Source: Chloroflexaceae bacterium (lineage in GTDB: Bacteria; Chloroflexota; Chloroflexia; Chloroflexales; Chloroflexaceae). Taken from it: a stretch of 37,349 nt of DNA. The DNA lies in NCBI GenBank assembly GCA_012033195.1, contig JAAUSQ010000013.1:1-37349 (forward strand), given 5' to 3'. The first letter of the stretch is position 1. Each line of letters begins with the position of its first letter. The notes under the pieces were generated by a model. The model ran no database searches and was not told the DNA's origin. It saw nothing but the letters and a program-made list of their open reading frames with translations. This document shows positions 7,964 to 16,179 of the stretch, piece by piece. A program made the translations under genes and the position numbers.

Positions 7964-9277
7964 TTAGCCATACGTCTCGATATCCGACCAGAGCATCTCG
8001 GCATCGGCAATATGCACGGTGGTGCCTTCGTCTGCACCAGCATCCACCAGTGCCGCCGCGATGCCGCTCGCTTCGAGCACCCGCTGCAAGCGGTCGAGCG
8101 CTTCGGGTTGCTGGAAGTTGGTCATGCGTACAAGCCGCTCAATCTTCTTGCCGCGCACCCGCAGGCCGCCGCCTTCTGCCATCTCAATGCTGAACACATC
8201 TGGGTCAATTTGGGGCACGGGCCACTCTATCGCTGGCTCGTCTTTTTCGGCAGGTTCGCGCTGTGGTACTGGCATCTCGCGCAGCCGCTCCACAATGCGG
8301 TTCAGTAGGGGGTCGATGCCTTCGCGGGTCGCCGCCGAAACAGCAAACATACTTTCAGGAGGCAGGTCAACCGCAGCCTGGAGCCGTTCCAAGTTGGCCT
8401 GCGCTTCGGGCAAGTCCATCTTGTTGAAGATGACAAACTGCGGGCGCTGCGCCAGTTCTGCGTGGTACAGCGTGAGTTCCTGGTTGATGCGGTGGTAATC
8501 TGCAACCGGGTCGCGCCCATCGACCCCTGCCGCATCAACGATGTGCAGCAGCAGGCGGGTGCGCTCGACGTGGCGCAGAAATTCAAAACCCAACCCTACC
8601 CCACGATGGGCACCCTCGATGATGCCGGGAATGTCGGCCACCACAAAGCGCTCGTACCCCACATCAACAATACCGAGGTTCGGCTGAATGGTGGTAAAGG
8701 GGTAAGGGGCAATCTTGGGGCGGGCCGCGCTGATAACTGAAATCAGGGTGCTTTTGCCGGCATTGGGGAAGCCAACCAGACCAACATCAGCAATCAGCTT
8801 CAGTTCCAGGTCGAGCCGCAATTCTTCGCCCGGTTCGCCCAGTTCGGCGATACGTGGGGCTTGTCGGGTGGAGCTGGTAAAGTGGATATTGCCCAGGCCT
8901 CCCTTGCCGCCACGTACCGCCAGAATTTTCTGTCCGGGTCGTTCCAGGTCGATCTCATACGGCTCGTCTTCAATCTCGGTGCGGACGATGGTGCCCACCG
9001 GAACACGTACATACACATCGCGGCCCTGCTTGCCGGTGCGCGAGTTTTTGCCACCGTGCCCGCCATTGGAAGCAATAAAACGCTGCTCGTAGCGGAATTG
9101 CACCAGCGAGCTCATATTCGGGTCGGCAACAATATAAACGTGCCCGCCGCGCCCACCGTCGCCCCCGTTGGGGCCACCACGTGGAATATACTTCTCGCGG
9201 CGGAAGGTTGCCGCGCCATTGCCGCCGCTGCCCGATTTTATGACAATCGTTGCTTTATCAAAAAGTTCGCCAGCCAT
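7964..9277 (-). CDS. obgE: GTPase Obg/CgtA
   Basis: The 437-residue protein is a ribosome-associated GTPase that acts in late 50S assembly and stress control. Three domains are visible: the glycine-rich Obg fold (about 1-158, with [20 protein letters not shown] and GGDGGRGG), the G domain (G1 GFPNAGKST at about 167-175, G3 [13 protein letters not shown]4 NKMD, then an SA), and the C-terminal OCT domain (about 355-437). All expected motifs are intact and the length is normal. The start is a conserved [16 protein letters not shown], with no clear Shine-Dalgarno. tatA lies 144 bases upstream on the same strand, with a hairpin between them. Confidence 0.95.
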   Translation of the reverse strand: MAGELFDKATIVIKSGSGGNGAATFRREKYIPRGGPNGGDGGRGGHVYIVADPNMSSLVQFRYEQRFIASNGGHGGKNSRTGKQGRDVYVRVPVGTIVRTEIEDEPYEIDLERPGQKILAVRGGKGGLGNIHFTSSTRQAPRIAELGEPGEELRLDLELKLIADVGLVGFPNAGKSTLISVISAARPKIAPYPFTTIQPNLGIVDVGYERFVVADIPGIIEGAHRGVGLGFEFLRHVERTRLLLHIVDAAGVDGRDPVADYHRINQELTLYHAELAQRPQFVIFNKMDLPEAQANLERLQAAVDLPPESMFAVSAATREGIDPLLNRIVERLREMPVPQREPAEKDEPAIEWPVPQIDPDVFSIEMAEGGGLRVRGKKIERLVRMTNFQQPEALDRLQRVLEASGIAAALVDAGADEGTTVHIADAEMLWSDIETYG

Positions 9278-9315
9278 TTTGTTCTACTATCACATTTCAA
9301 TAAAAACGCGCCAGG

Positions 9316-9338
9316 GCAGCAGGTATCGGGCCTGCTGC
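9316..9338 (-). terminator. Possible terminator after tatA
   Basis: A perfect 8-base inverted repeat (GCAGCAGG at 9316-9323, complement at 9331-9338) lies between tatA and obgE. A run of five T on the minus strand begins about nine bases after the stem, further than in a standard intrinsic terminator, so the call is tentative. Confidence 0.35.
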
Positions 9339-9421
9339 GGCTGACGCCTTCTCAGAATAACACTGTTCCTCTGGGGTGGGAGCGGCTATCTGCTGCCACC
9401 GTGACACAGCACTGAGGGAGC

Positions 9422-9655
9422 CTATGCCTTCTGCTCGGTCGCTTCACCCTTGGTTTCGGTCTTGGTAGTCGGGGCGTCTGCATCGCCGTCGCGCACAGCC
9501 TTCTTGAATTCGCGGATGCTGCCGCCGATAGCGCTGCCAATGCCAGCGATGCGGCTTGCACCAAACACGGCAATGACAATCAACAGGATGATGAGCAATT
9601 CCCACGGGCCAAGTCCACCAATGCCCAGAACGAGCAAATCACCTGCAAAAGTCAT
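9422..9655 (-). CDS. tatA: Sec-independent protein translocase TatA/E-type subunit
   Basis: This 77-residue protein shows the TatA layout: a short N-terminus, a [20 protein letters not shown] membrane helix, the FG hinge (FGASRI), an amphipathic helix ([17 protein letters not shown]), and a polar, charged tail. TatA subunits oligomerise in the membrane to form the pathway for folded proteins with twin-arginine signals. The usual LPE after FGxxR is replaced by AGI here. The ATG at 9655 has AAGGAG about 9 bases upstream. No tatB or tatC lies next to it, so the partners must be encoded elsewhere; TatE cannot be separated from TatA by sequence alone. Confidence 0.9.
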   Translation of the reverse strand: MTFAGDLLVLGIGGLGPWELLIILLIVIAVFGASRIAGIGSAIGGSIREFKKAVRDGDADAPTTKTETKGEATEQKA

Positions 9656-9698
9656 GACACTACTCCTTACTATGCAGTATTACGTTAATTATTTGCTA

Positions 9699-9716
9699 CG
9701 TGTATCGCAGTACACG
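9699..9716. other. Short palindrome in the tatA leader
   Basis: CGTGTA (9699-9704) and TACACG (9711-9716) form a 6-base inverted repeat with a 6-base spacer, about 45 bases upstream of the tatA start codon. It could be an operator or a leader hairpin. Confidence 0.2.
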
Positions 9717-9754
9717 GCGTAAATTCTATACGCATCAAATACACTTCCCTTCTC

Positions 9755-9763
9755 ATTATACCA
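9755..9763 (-). promoter_or_regulatory. Extended -10 promoter for tatA
   Basis: TGGTATAAT on the minus strand (TATAAT at 9755-9760) overlaps the stop codon of the upstream glycosyltransferase gene. It would give a leader of about 90 bases for tatA, so tatA can be transcribed separately. The same 10-base core, GTGGTATAAT, is found before prfA. Confidence 0.6.
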
Positions 9764-10898
9764 CACCCACTGCCTCATAGACTGCGCGGGTTGCTGCGGC
9801 AGTAGCGCTCCACGTAAAGCACGCTGCCTGGTGCAAGCCGCGTTGCCGCATGTTGGCGTGCAAGTCGGTGTCATCCAGTACCCGCCGGATTGCTGCCGCT
9901 AGTGCATCGGCGTTGTGCGGGTCAATCATCAGGCCAGCATCGCCCACCACTTCGGGCAGGCTAGTCGTGTTGGAGGTGACAACGGGCGTGCCGCAGGCCA
10001 TCGCTTCGAGTGGCGGCATCCCAAAGCCTTCGTAGAGCGATGGGAAGACAAACACGGTTGCGGCGGCATACCACAGCGGCAATTCTTCTTCGGGCAGGTA
10101 GCCGACAAACTGCACCCGGTCGCGCAGGTTCAGTGCGTCGATCCGCTCGAAGATGGACTGATACAGCCAGCCTTTGCCGCCACCAATGATCAGCGGGGCG
10201 CTGCTGTGGCGGGCCACCTGCTGATAGGCTTCGATCAGGGTCGGCAGGTTTTTGCGTGGTTCGAGCGTGCCCACGTATAACACAAACTGATCGGGTAGCC
10301 CTTTCTGCTGCCGAAAGCGGGCCAGCACCTGCGGGTCGGGTGGCTGAAAGTGGGCACGGGCCGCATTGGGCGTGACAACTACTCGCTCGGCAGGCACGCC
10401 CAGGATACCAATCACCTCGTGTTTTGTGTGCTCTGATACCACTAGAATACGGGTTGCACGGCGAGCGCTCAGGCGGGTAGCAAAGTCGAGATAGGTGCGA
10501 TTATACGAGCGGAAGGTTTGCGGAAAGCGAATAAATGCCAGATCGTGAATGGTAACCACGCTGGGCACGGGGCAGGCGAACGGCACGACGTTGAGCGTCC
10601 CGTGGAACAGGTCGGCCCCAATACGGCGCAGCAGCAACGGTGCAAGCGCCTGTTCCCACGGAATACGCACACGCGGGTTGATGGTGGGGAAGCGGCTTGG
10701 ATAAACACCAAAGTTGGCGGGCAGGCCCAGCGCATCGGCTCCCAGGCCACGGGTGGTATAAATGCTGTAGCGGTTAGTCTGGTCGATCTGACCTAGGTGG
10801 CGCAGCACCTGTTCGATATAGTGCGACACGCCCGCCCGCCGAAAGCTTTCGGTATGGGCAAGCAGGTGCGCATTGACAGCGATATGTTTGGCCCACAT
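9756..10898 (-). CDS. Glycosyltransferase family 4 (GT-B fold)
   Basis: From the ATG at 10898 the product has 380 residues. It transfers a sugar from a nucleotide donor, probably to a polysaccharide or glycolipid; the donor cannot be read from the sequence. The N-terminal half has FRRAGVSHYIEQVL, DLFHGTLNVVP and TIHDLAFIRFPQTF. The C-terminal GT1-type domain shows LYVGTLEPRKNLPTLIEAY, FVGYLPEEELPLWYAAA and the E-x7-E type motif YEGFGMPPLEAMACGTPVV. The open frame extends upstream to 10979 but those residues look non-coding, and a -10-like TACAAT at 10938-10943 fits the shorter start. No other surface polysaccharide genes are adjacent. Confidence 0.87.
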   Translation of the reverse strand: MWAKHIAVNAHLLAHTESFRRAGVSHYIEQVLRHLGQIDQTNRYSIYTTRGLGADALGLPANFGVYPSRFPTINPRVRIPWEQALAPLLLRRIGADLFHGTLNVVPFACPVPSVVTIHDLAFIRFPQTFRSYNRTYLDFATRLSARRATRILVVSEHTKHEVIGILGVPAERVVVTPNAARAHFQPPDPQVLARFRQQKGLPDQFVLYVGTLEPRKNLPTLIEAYQQVARHSSAPLIIGGGKGWLYQSIFERIDALNLRDRVQFVGYLPEEELPLWYAAATVFVFPSLYEGFGMPPLEAMACGTPVVTSNTTSLPEVVGDAGLMIDPHNADALAAAIRRVLDDTDLHANMRQRGLHQAACFTWSATAAATRAVYEAVGVV

Positions 10899-10937
10899 TG
10901 TGCAATCCGTATTGTATGTATAGATTATCCGGCACGC

Positions 10938-10946
10938 ATTGTAGCA
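10938..10946 (-). promoter_or_regulatory. Possible extended -10 promoter for the GT4 gene
   Basis: On the minus strand TGCTACAAT (TACAAT at 10938-10943) lies about 40 bases before the chosen start codon and resembles the TGCTATAAT elements of gap and ridA. Confidence 0.45.
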
Positions 10947-10992
10947 TATTGCGGCGTGGTGGCGGTCGCTGGTTGGCAAGTGGACCTGTCAG

Positions 10993-11020
10993 TTGCTATA
11001 AAAAATGAGCATGCTATAAT
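10993..11020 (+). promoter_or_regulatory. Promoter for gap
   Basis: TTGCTA (10993-10998) and TATAAT (11015-11020) are separated by 16 bases, with an extended TGC directly before the -10. Transcription would begin near 11027, about 65 bases before the start codon. Confidence 0.7.
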
Positions 11021-11093
11021 GACAGCAATTCCCACAGTCCGTGTACATGCGTGTATCTAAACTGGAATATTGAATCAAGGAGGAGGTAGAGCG

Positions 11094-12167
11094 ATGGCAC
11101 GAGTGGCAATCAATGGTTTTGGTCGCATCGGACGGCAGACCTTTAAGGCCATCCTGGACTCTGGCTACGACAATATCGAAGTAGTTGCCATCAACGACCT
11201 GACCGATAACACGACGCTGGCCCACCTGCTAAAGTATGACTCGACCTATCACGAGTTCGGTGGCAATGTTTCGGCGACCGAAGATAAGCTGATTGTTGAG
11301 TTTGGCGATGAGGACCTGGGTGAAACGTTAACGATGAACATCGCCGCACTCGAAGAGCGCGACCCGTCGAAACTGCCCTGGGGCGATATGGGTGTTGATA
11401 TTGTTATTGAGTCAACTGGTCGTTTCACCGAGCGTGACAAGGCCGCGCTGCACTTGCAGGCTGGTGCCAAGAAAGTGATTATTTCGGCCCCTGCCAAAAA
11501 GGAAGATATTACGATTGTGCTGGGTGTGAACGAAGATAAGTATGACAACGAAACCCATCACGTCATTTCGAATGCATCCTGCACCACCAACTGTCTCGCT
11601 CCAGTCGCCAAAGTGCTCAACGACCGCTTTGGTATTGTGCGTGGCATTATGACTACCATTCACTCGTATACGATGGACCAGAACCTGCAAGACAACGTGC
11701 ACCGCGATCTGCGCCGGGCGCGTGCGGCAGCGATCAACATTGTGCCAACCTCGACGGGTGCGGCGCGTGCGGTCGAACTGGTTATTCCCGAACTGAAGGG
11801 CAAGTTTACCGGCTACGCGCTGCGTGTGCCTACGCCGACGGTGTCGATTGTAGACTTCACTGTGCTGCTGGACAAGCAGACCTCGATTGAAGCGATCAAC
11901 AATGCCTTTATCGAGGCCAGCCAGAGCGAAGACATGGAAGGTATTCTCGGTGTGAGCAATGAGCCGCTGGTGAGCAGCGACTACATTGGCGACTCGCGCA
12001 GCAGCATTGTCGACCTGGAACTGACGTCCGATGCCGGCGGCAACCTGTTCAAGGTTGTGTCGTGGTACGACAACGAGTGGGGCTATTCGGTACGTGTGGC
12101 CGACCTCGCTGCGTTCATTGCTGACAAGTGGAAAACGGCGACTAAAACCCGCCCTGCATCTGCATAG
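11094..12167 (+). CDS. gap: Type I glyceraldehyde-3-phosphate dehydrogenase
   Basis: The 357-residue enzyme oxidises glyceraldehyde 3-phosphate to 1,3-bisphosphoglycerate in central carbon metabolism. The Rossmann start [14 protein letters not shown], Asp35 in AINDLTD (which favours NAD over NADP), and the active-site [12 protein letters not shown] with catalytic Cys163 are visible. So are HSYTMDQ, the [10 protein letters not shown] stretch and the C-terminal [13 protein letters not shown] chose 11094 because an AAGGAGG site lies 8 bases upstream and the extra eight residues of the longer frame are not family-like. It is a single-gene unit with its own promoter and a strong terminator. The C-terminus carries a short basic tail ([11 protein letters not shown]). 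Confidence 0.96.
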   Translation: MARVAINGFGRIGRQTFKAILDSGYDNIEVVAINDLTDNTTLAHLLKYDSTYHEFGGNVSATEDKLIVEFGDEDLGETLTMNIAALEERDPSKLPWGDMGVDIVIESTGRFTERDKAALHLQAGAKKVIISAPAKKEDITIVLGVNEDKYDNETHHVISNASCTTNCLAPVAKVLNDRFGIVRGIMTTIHSYTMDQNLQDNVHRDLRRARAAAINIVPTSTGAARAVELVIPELKGKFTGYALRVPTPTVSIVDFTVLLDKQTSIEAINNAFIEASQSEDMEGILGVSNEPLVSSDYIGDSRSSIVDLELTSDAGGNLFKVVSWYDNEWGYSVRVADLAAFIADKWKTATKTRPASA

Positions 12168-12188
12168 GAACCCTGTGTGAAGGTGGTT

Positions 12189-12219
12189 ACCCTCCCGTCA
12201 TAGCACGGGAGGGTTTTTT
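12189..12219 (+). terminator. Intrinsic terminator of gap
   Basis: A perfect 10-base inverted repeat (ACCCTCCCGT at 12189-12198, complement at 12205-12214) with a 6-base loop runs directly into six T residues (12214-12219) on the plus strand, 22 bases after the gap stop codon. Confidence 0.92.
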
Positions 12220-12241
12220 AATGATGCAATGGCTCGCTGTC

Positions 12242-13066
12242 TCACGAAGCGGTTGCCATCTGCCGCAGCTGTGCATTGCGCCCCAGGCGGCCCAGGACAT
12301 TGCGCTTCACGTTGTACACATCGTTGACAGTACGAAACAGATCGTTACGGCGTGCGAAGATGGCACGCGGTGTCAGGCCAAGCACAAACGAGCAGTACAC
12401 CACCACACGCTCATCCTCGCCGTTCAGTTGCTCATTGATAATCTGCCAGAACTCTTCGCTGTGGACACGGCGCATGGCTTCTTCGTCGGGCGAGTGCTGC
12501 GGTGCGGCGTGGGTATGATGGATGGTATCTTCGGGCAGCACCTCGGCCCACGACTGCGCCCGCACGCTATCAATGACGACACTGGTCGCACACAATTGCA
12601 GGTAGTGCAGCAGCGAAGCCAGGGTCGGGAACGATTCGAACCGTTCGGGCGAAATAGCCCGCCAGAACTTGGTGAAGGCTCCTACCACAAAATACTCGCT
12701 GCTTTCGCCGCTACTGATGAAGGCCCCGCTGCGCCGCACCCAGCCTTCGACTAGGCTATTGTAGTGCTGGTAAAGTTGTTCCCAGGCCGCTTCGTTGCGC
12801 TCCACCAGCGCACGGCGAAACAGTTCATAGCTATAGCGTGTGTCGTGCTGCTGCCCGCGATAAAAGCGCTCACTCTCGGCGGCACAGCGCCGCATCAGCG
12901 AACCAAGATCCATCGAACGAATCATACTATCCGGTTCCAGCGTAGCATCGGCGGCGATGGGTGGGGTGTGGGTCAGGCGCTTCCGCACAACATCACCGCG
13001 TGGCCCGCTGGTGGTAGCGGTGCTGGTGCTGCTCGTCGTATGGGGGGGGAATTGCTTGCGCTGCAT
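12242..13066 (-). CDS. Sigma-70 family-like RNA polymerase sigma factor, divergent
   Basis: From the ATG at 13066 (GAGGAGG 8 bases upstream) the product has 274 residues. After a disordered, Ser/Thr/Pro-rich N-terminus (about 1-60), the segment ELFRRALVERNEAAWEQLYQ begins a region-2-like block. This block continues through EYFVVGAFTKFWRAIS and LHYLQLCATSVVIDSVRAQ, a pattern typical of sigma region 2. A linker rich in His and Glu follows, then a helical segment (EEFWQIINEQLNGEDERVVV, then a helix-turn-helix-like RAIFARRNDLFRTVNDVYNV) in the place of region 4. I recall similar proteins in Chloroflexota annotated as ECF-like sigma factors; promoter specificity is unknown. A short membrane ORF and an attenuator-like region lie upstream, and a STAS sensor is divergent. 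Confidence 0.68.
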   Translation of the reverse strand: MQRKQFPPHTTSSTSTATTSGPRGDVVRKRLTHTPPIAADATLEPDSMIRSMDLGSLMRRCAAESERFYRGQQHDTRYSYELFRRALVERNEAAWEQLYQHYNSLVEGWVRRSGAFISSGESSEYFVVGAFTKFWRAISPERFESFPTLASLLHYLQLCATSVVIDSVRAQSWAEVLPEDTIHHTHAAPQHSPDEEAMRRVHSEEFWQIINEQLNGEDERVVVYCSFVLGLTPRAIFARRNDLFRTVNDVYNVKRNVLGRLGRNAQLRQMATAS

Positions 13067-13079
13067 GTCTATGTCCTCC

Positions 13080-13241
13080 TCAACACTGAACATCCTCGCT
13101 TAATTCGACCTGTCGGGCACTGCTCGTCTGATATAGATATGCCTGTAAGAGCAGTAAAATGCCGTAAATCAACATTGCCATTGGAGTGCTGCCAACAAAT
13201 AGCAGTACTACTATCCTGATTGTATGCAGTAGTGTAGTCAT
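13080..13241 (-). CDS. Possible small membrane protein upstream of the sigma-like gene
   Basis: An ATG at 13241 opens a 53-residue frame whose middle is strongly hydrophobic (IRIVVLLFVGSTPMAMLIYG and ILLLLQAYLY) and whose end is polar and acidic. It stops 13 bases before the sigma-like start, so the two could be co-transcribed and the small protein could act as a membrane partner. Against it: there is no ribosome binding site at this ATG, the frame stays open further upstream, and the local DNA is AT-rich, which favours hydrophobic codons by chance. Confidence 0.25.
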   Translation of the reverse strand: MTTLLHTIRIVVLLFVGSTPMAMLIYGILLLLQAYLYQTSSARQVELSEDVQC

Positions 13242-13294
13242 TGAGAAGATGAAGACATGACGATAAGATGACAGAACGATGCTGATGCAGTTAG

Positions 13295-13396
13295 AAAAAA
13301 TTAAAAAGGCTCGCGCAATGGTGTTGGAATACACCATTGTATCGAAGCAGCACACGTATTTGGGGCGGCGAGCCGTGGAGGAGACACGGCTCGCCG
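13295..13396 (-). promoter_or_regulatory. Attenuator-like hairpin region upstream of the sigma-like gene
   Basis: This lies in the 690-base gene-poor stretch 13094-13783, which is more AT-rich than its surroundings and has no convincing large gene. Read on the minus strand, a perfect 12-base stem (arms 13385-13396 and 13366-13377, 7-base loop) is followed by a perfect 9-base hairpin (13331-13339 with 13316-13324). Next comes CGCGAGCC (13308-13315) and a T5-AA-T6 tract (13307-13295). The GCGAGCC can pair with the GGCTCGC in the second arm of the first stem, so a terminator stem ending at the T-tract and the 12-base stem exclude each other. That resembles an attenuator. No aptamer family is recognised. 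Confidence 0.45.
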
Positions 13397-13619
13397 TGAG
13401 AGCAGCGCAATTCGATCATGTAAACGTAAGCATTTTGTCATTTTTCATGGATTTCGGGGCCAATTGTATGAGGAATATAATGCAGAGGTATAGATACTGA
13501 GAAGCAGCATATACAAAAATGATAGTTTGACGTACGACACATCTACGTAAAAACAGCCAGTGTCGGAATGAGGAGCGCAATCTGCTCTGGCCTATCGATG
13601 GGTCACAGGTGAAACAGGC

Positions 13620-13648
13620 TTGCATACCCTTGTGGCTGGGAGTATACT
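13620..13648 (+). promoter_or_regulatory. Promoter for the STAS sensor gene
   Basis: TTGCAT (13620-13625) and TATACT (13643-13648) are separated by exactly 17 bases. Transcription from here would give a leader of about 130 bases before the GTG start at 13784. Confidence 0.6.
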
Positions 13649-13783
13649 GTGAGCGAGTATTGGTTATTGTGTTGCACAAAATCAATGCTTTGAATACAAA
13701 GATTAAGAATATCAGCCTCTAGCACTCCCTCATAACCTGGTCTGATCACTCGTTACCTGGATTTCATTAAAAGGAGTTACCCC

Positions 13784-15376
13784 GTGAGTTTGCGTGCCAT
13801 GCTCTTGCTGTTACTGGCGTGCGTGGTTGTGCCGCTGGTCGCCTTGTTTAGCGTGGGCATCACATTACAGCTACAGGATGCAGAACAGACTGCCCAACGC
13901 GAGAGTCGCAACCTTGCCGGGCCGGTCGCCGCTCGTCTCGAAGAGCGCTTCCAATCCCTCATCTTTGCCCAACAACTGATGCAATCCGTCAGCGTGCTGC
14001 CCGCTCAGACGCTCGATGATGTTTCGCTGGTTCGTGAGCGAGGATGCAACGCTTTTCTTGGTCGCCAAGCTTCCGGGCTGAATGTCACCCGGCCTGTGTT
14101 TAATGCGGTGCAAGATATCAAAGGGCGTACGATTTGCGCCAATGTGCCCCCTCTGCCCCGCAACGAGCGTGTCGTCAACGCCGACCGCGCCTATCATCGG
14201 GACTTGATAGCCAATCGGACGATAGGGATCGGAGAAGTAACGATTGGTCGTATCACAAACGAGCCTGGTATCCATATCGCAACACCGCTTCGCCCTAACT
14301 CCGATGGCTCATTTAACGCCTACCTTGTCGCGGCGGTGGACTTCGCCCAGGTTGGCGAGGAGCTTGCAGCACTGCCCCGCCCGGCAGGGGTGGTTGTGCT
14401 CGTAACGGACCGTGCAGGCCGGATCGGTGCTCATTCCGATGACCCTGGCATGGTGAACACTCTTCTAGATGCCGATCTGTTCGCCACTTTTGGTGATAAC
14501 CCCGAAGGGATACGCCAGACCCGCATGATTAGCGGCGTGCCCAGTATCGTCGCCTTCAATCGCATCACGGTCACGGGGCGGTTGGTGGGCTATGTGGTGG
14601 TGATCTACCCCTACACGGTGGTCCGTGGTGATACGATCACGTTCCTGGTGTGGGTCTCGATCTTCTTTGTGATAGGAATCATCGCCGTGCTAGGGCTTGT
14701 CTATTGGGGCAGCACGCGCTTTTTGCTGCATCCTATCCGTCAGTTACAAGCCACAACGCAAGCGATTGCCCACGGCGATTTATCTGCGCGTCCGCATGTG
14801 CAGACAAGTACTACTGAATTGGGTCAACTTGCCCTGGCGATTGATCAGATGGCAAGCAGTCTGGAGACGGAACGCCGTGAGACGGCTGTAGCACAGGAAC
14901 AGGCGTTAGCCGCCTCACAAGCCGAACTTGCTGCCCAGGCCCGCTATCTCGCAGCCGCCCGTGAGAGCGAGGCACTGCGGGAGCAGATTATTCAGGAGCA
15001 GCAAGCCCTGCTGCACGAGCTATCATCACCAATCATCCCCGTGATGGAGCGGGTCGTGGTTGTGCCGCTGATCGGAAGCCTGCGTGAGCACCGGTTTGTA
15101 CAAATACGCGACACCGTGCTTACGTACTTCGACCACGCCCGCATTCAAGTATTGTTGCTTGATGTAACGGGCGTGCGTGAGATTGGTGATGGTGTCACGC
15201 AAGCCCTGATCGACCTCCTCAACACCATTCGCCTGCTGGGGGTACGGGTTGTGATCACCGGGGTGCAGCCTGCTATGGCCCAAGCCTTTGTCGCCAGTGG
15301 AATTAACCTGCAAGATTTTGTGGCCCGGAGTACCCTGCAAGCGGGCATTGATTATGTATTAGGCAAGAAAGTATGA
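13784..15376 (+). CDS. Membrane sensor with Cache-like, HAMP and RsbR-type STAS domains
   Basis: The 530-residue protein starts with GTG, eight bases after AAAAGGAG. It has a membrane helix at about 4-28 and an extracytoplasmic region at about 30-280. That region resembles double-Cache sensors (GRQASGLNVTRPVFN, VPPLPRNERVVNADRAYHRD, GEVTIGRIT) and contains Cys88 and Cys118. A second membrane helix (about 286-308), a HAMP domain (about 309-362), a coiled coil (363-412) and a C-terminal STAS domain (413-528) beginning HELSSPIIPVMERVVVVPL follow. RsbR-type STAS proteins form or regulate stressosome-like complexes that release an RsbT-type kinase. Thr462 in LLDVTGV is kept, but the usual VVDT phospho-acceptor region reads EIGDG, putting Asp469 at the Thr position. 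No kinase or phosphatase gene is adjacent. Confidence 0.82.
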   Translation: MSLRAMLLLLLACVVVPLVALFSVGITLQLQDAEQTAQRESRNLAGPVAARLEERFQSLIFAQQLMQSVSVLPAQTLDDVSLVRERGCNAFLGRQASGLNVTRPVFNAVQDIKGRTICANVPPLPRNERVVNADRAYHRDLIANRTIGIGEVTIGRITNEPGIHIATPLRPNSDGSFNAYLVAAVDFAQVGEELAALPRPAGVVVLVTDRAGRIGAHSDDPGMVNTLLDADLFATFGDNPEGIRQTRMISGVPSIVAFNRITVTGRLVGYVVVIYPYTVVRGDTITFLVWVSIFFVIGIIAVLGLVYWGSTRFLLHPIRQLQATTQAIAHGDLSARPHVQTSTTELGQLALAIDQMASSLETERRETAVAQEQALAASQAELAAQARYLAAARESEALREQIIQEQQALLHELSSPIIPVMERVVVVPLIGSLREHRFVQIRDTVLTYFDHARIQVLLLDVTGVREIGDGVTQALIDLLNTIRLLGVRVVITGVQPAMAQAFVASGINLQDFVARSTLQAGIDYVLGKKV

Positions 15377-15408
15377 CAGCGAAAGTAATTGCGCAGCAGC
15401 CCACCCAT

Positions 15409-15456
15409 AAAAAAGCAGAAGCGTGGTAGTGGAGGGGGGGATCCACTATCACGCTT
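15409..15456 (-). terminator. Long hairpin terminator downstream of the STAS gene
   Basis: Arms at 15419-15433 and 15442-15456 pair over 15 positions with a single G-T pair; the loop is a G-run. On the minus strand six T residues (15409-15414) follow after four bases, so it can stop transcription coming from the HNH side. On the plus strand it lies 42 bases after the STAS stop codon but lacks a T-run. The next 165 bases hold only a weak inverted repeat (15471-15477 with 15494-15500). Confidence 0.65.
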
Positions 15457-15613
15457 CGCTCTGCGACTGGATCAACGCCTCATTCCTGGTAAACGTTGAT
15501 GGCACAGTTACAATATCATATCGGCTTCCCGGAGTCAGTCTAGAGACAGTAGAGGTATGGTCGAAAGATGACGCAGAAAGATACGAGGTGTAGTAAAAGA
15601 ATATTGACTACAG

Positions 15614-15647
15614 TAAATAAAACAGCACGAGTATGTGCTCGTGCTGT
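15614..15647 (-). terminator. Intrinsic terminator of the HNH gene
   Basis: A perfect 10-base inverted repeat (ACAGCACGAG at 15622-15631, complement at 15638-15647) is followed on the minus strand by TTTTATTT. It lies 28 bases past the HNH stop codon. Confidence 0.8.
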
Positions 15648-15675
15648 GTAAAGACTACCACACTATGGTAAAGCG

Positions 15676-16179
15676 TTATGAGGTATAGGCATACTTGCGC
15701 CAGACATCGTGGCGTTCGAGTTCGCCGAGCAGCGCAAAGGCCACATACTGCGGCTGACGCGGCTTGATCTTCAGCGGCATATTGGCCTGCTCAGGGGTGC
15801 GTCCACCCTTTTTGCGGTTGCATTCACGACAGGCTGTTACCACATTGTCCCACTGGGTCAGGCCACCCTGCGACCGGGGGATCACATGGTCGATAGTCAG
15901 GTGAATGCGCCCCGGCTGAATGCCACAGTACTGGCACGTTTCACGGTCGCGGGCCAGCACGCCCCGCCGCGAACACGGCAGCTTGAGCTGACGCGGGATC
16001 TTGATATAGCGTACCAACCGAATAACCAGCGGAATATCCATTGCAAAACCGGATGCACGGAGTTGCTGCTCTGCCGCTTCGACCAGTTCGGCCTTTTCTT
16101 GCAGAAGCAACACAACGGCACGCCGCACCGAGATAATCTGTAGTGGTTCGTAGCTCGCGTTGAGGACCAGGACTCGCAA
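15676..16179 (-). CDS. HNH endonuclease
   Basis: The product (167 residues from a TTG start) belongs to the widespread stand-alone HNH family that begins RVLVLNASYEPLQIISV. The nuclease core has the zinc ribbon CQYCG ... CRECN around the LTIDHVIPRSQGG motif, which contains the catalytic His, and ends WDNVVTACRECNRKKGGRTP. The longer frame beginning with GTG at 16200 contains the AGGAGG site inside it, so the TTG at 16179, six bases after AGGAGG, is the more likely start. The biological role of the family is not established; it is common on bacterial chromosomes away from phage. It is a single-gene unit with a terminator after it. Confidence 0.85.
   Translation of the reverse strand: MRVLVLNASYEPLQIISVRRAVVLLLQEKAELVEAAEQQLRASGFAMDIPLVIRLVRYIKIPRQLKLPCSRRGVLARDRETCQYCGIQPGRIHLTIDHVIPRSQGGLTQWDNVVTACRECNRKKGGRTPEQANMPLKIKPRQPQYVAFALLGELERHDVWRKYAYTS

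Noticed and set aside
13094-13783. Several open frames of 70-90 codons in the sigma-STAS intergenic region
   Set aside because: They lack ribosome binding sites, overlap strong hairpins and have atypical residue composition; only the 53-residue membrane frame was kept, at low confidence.
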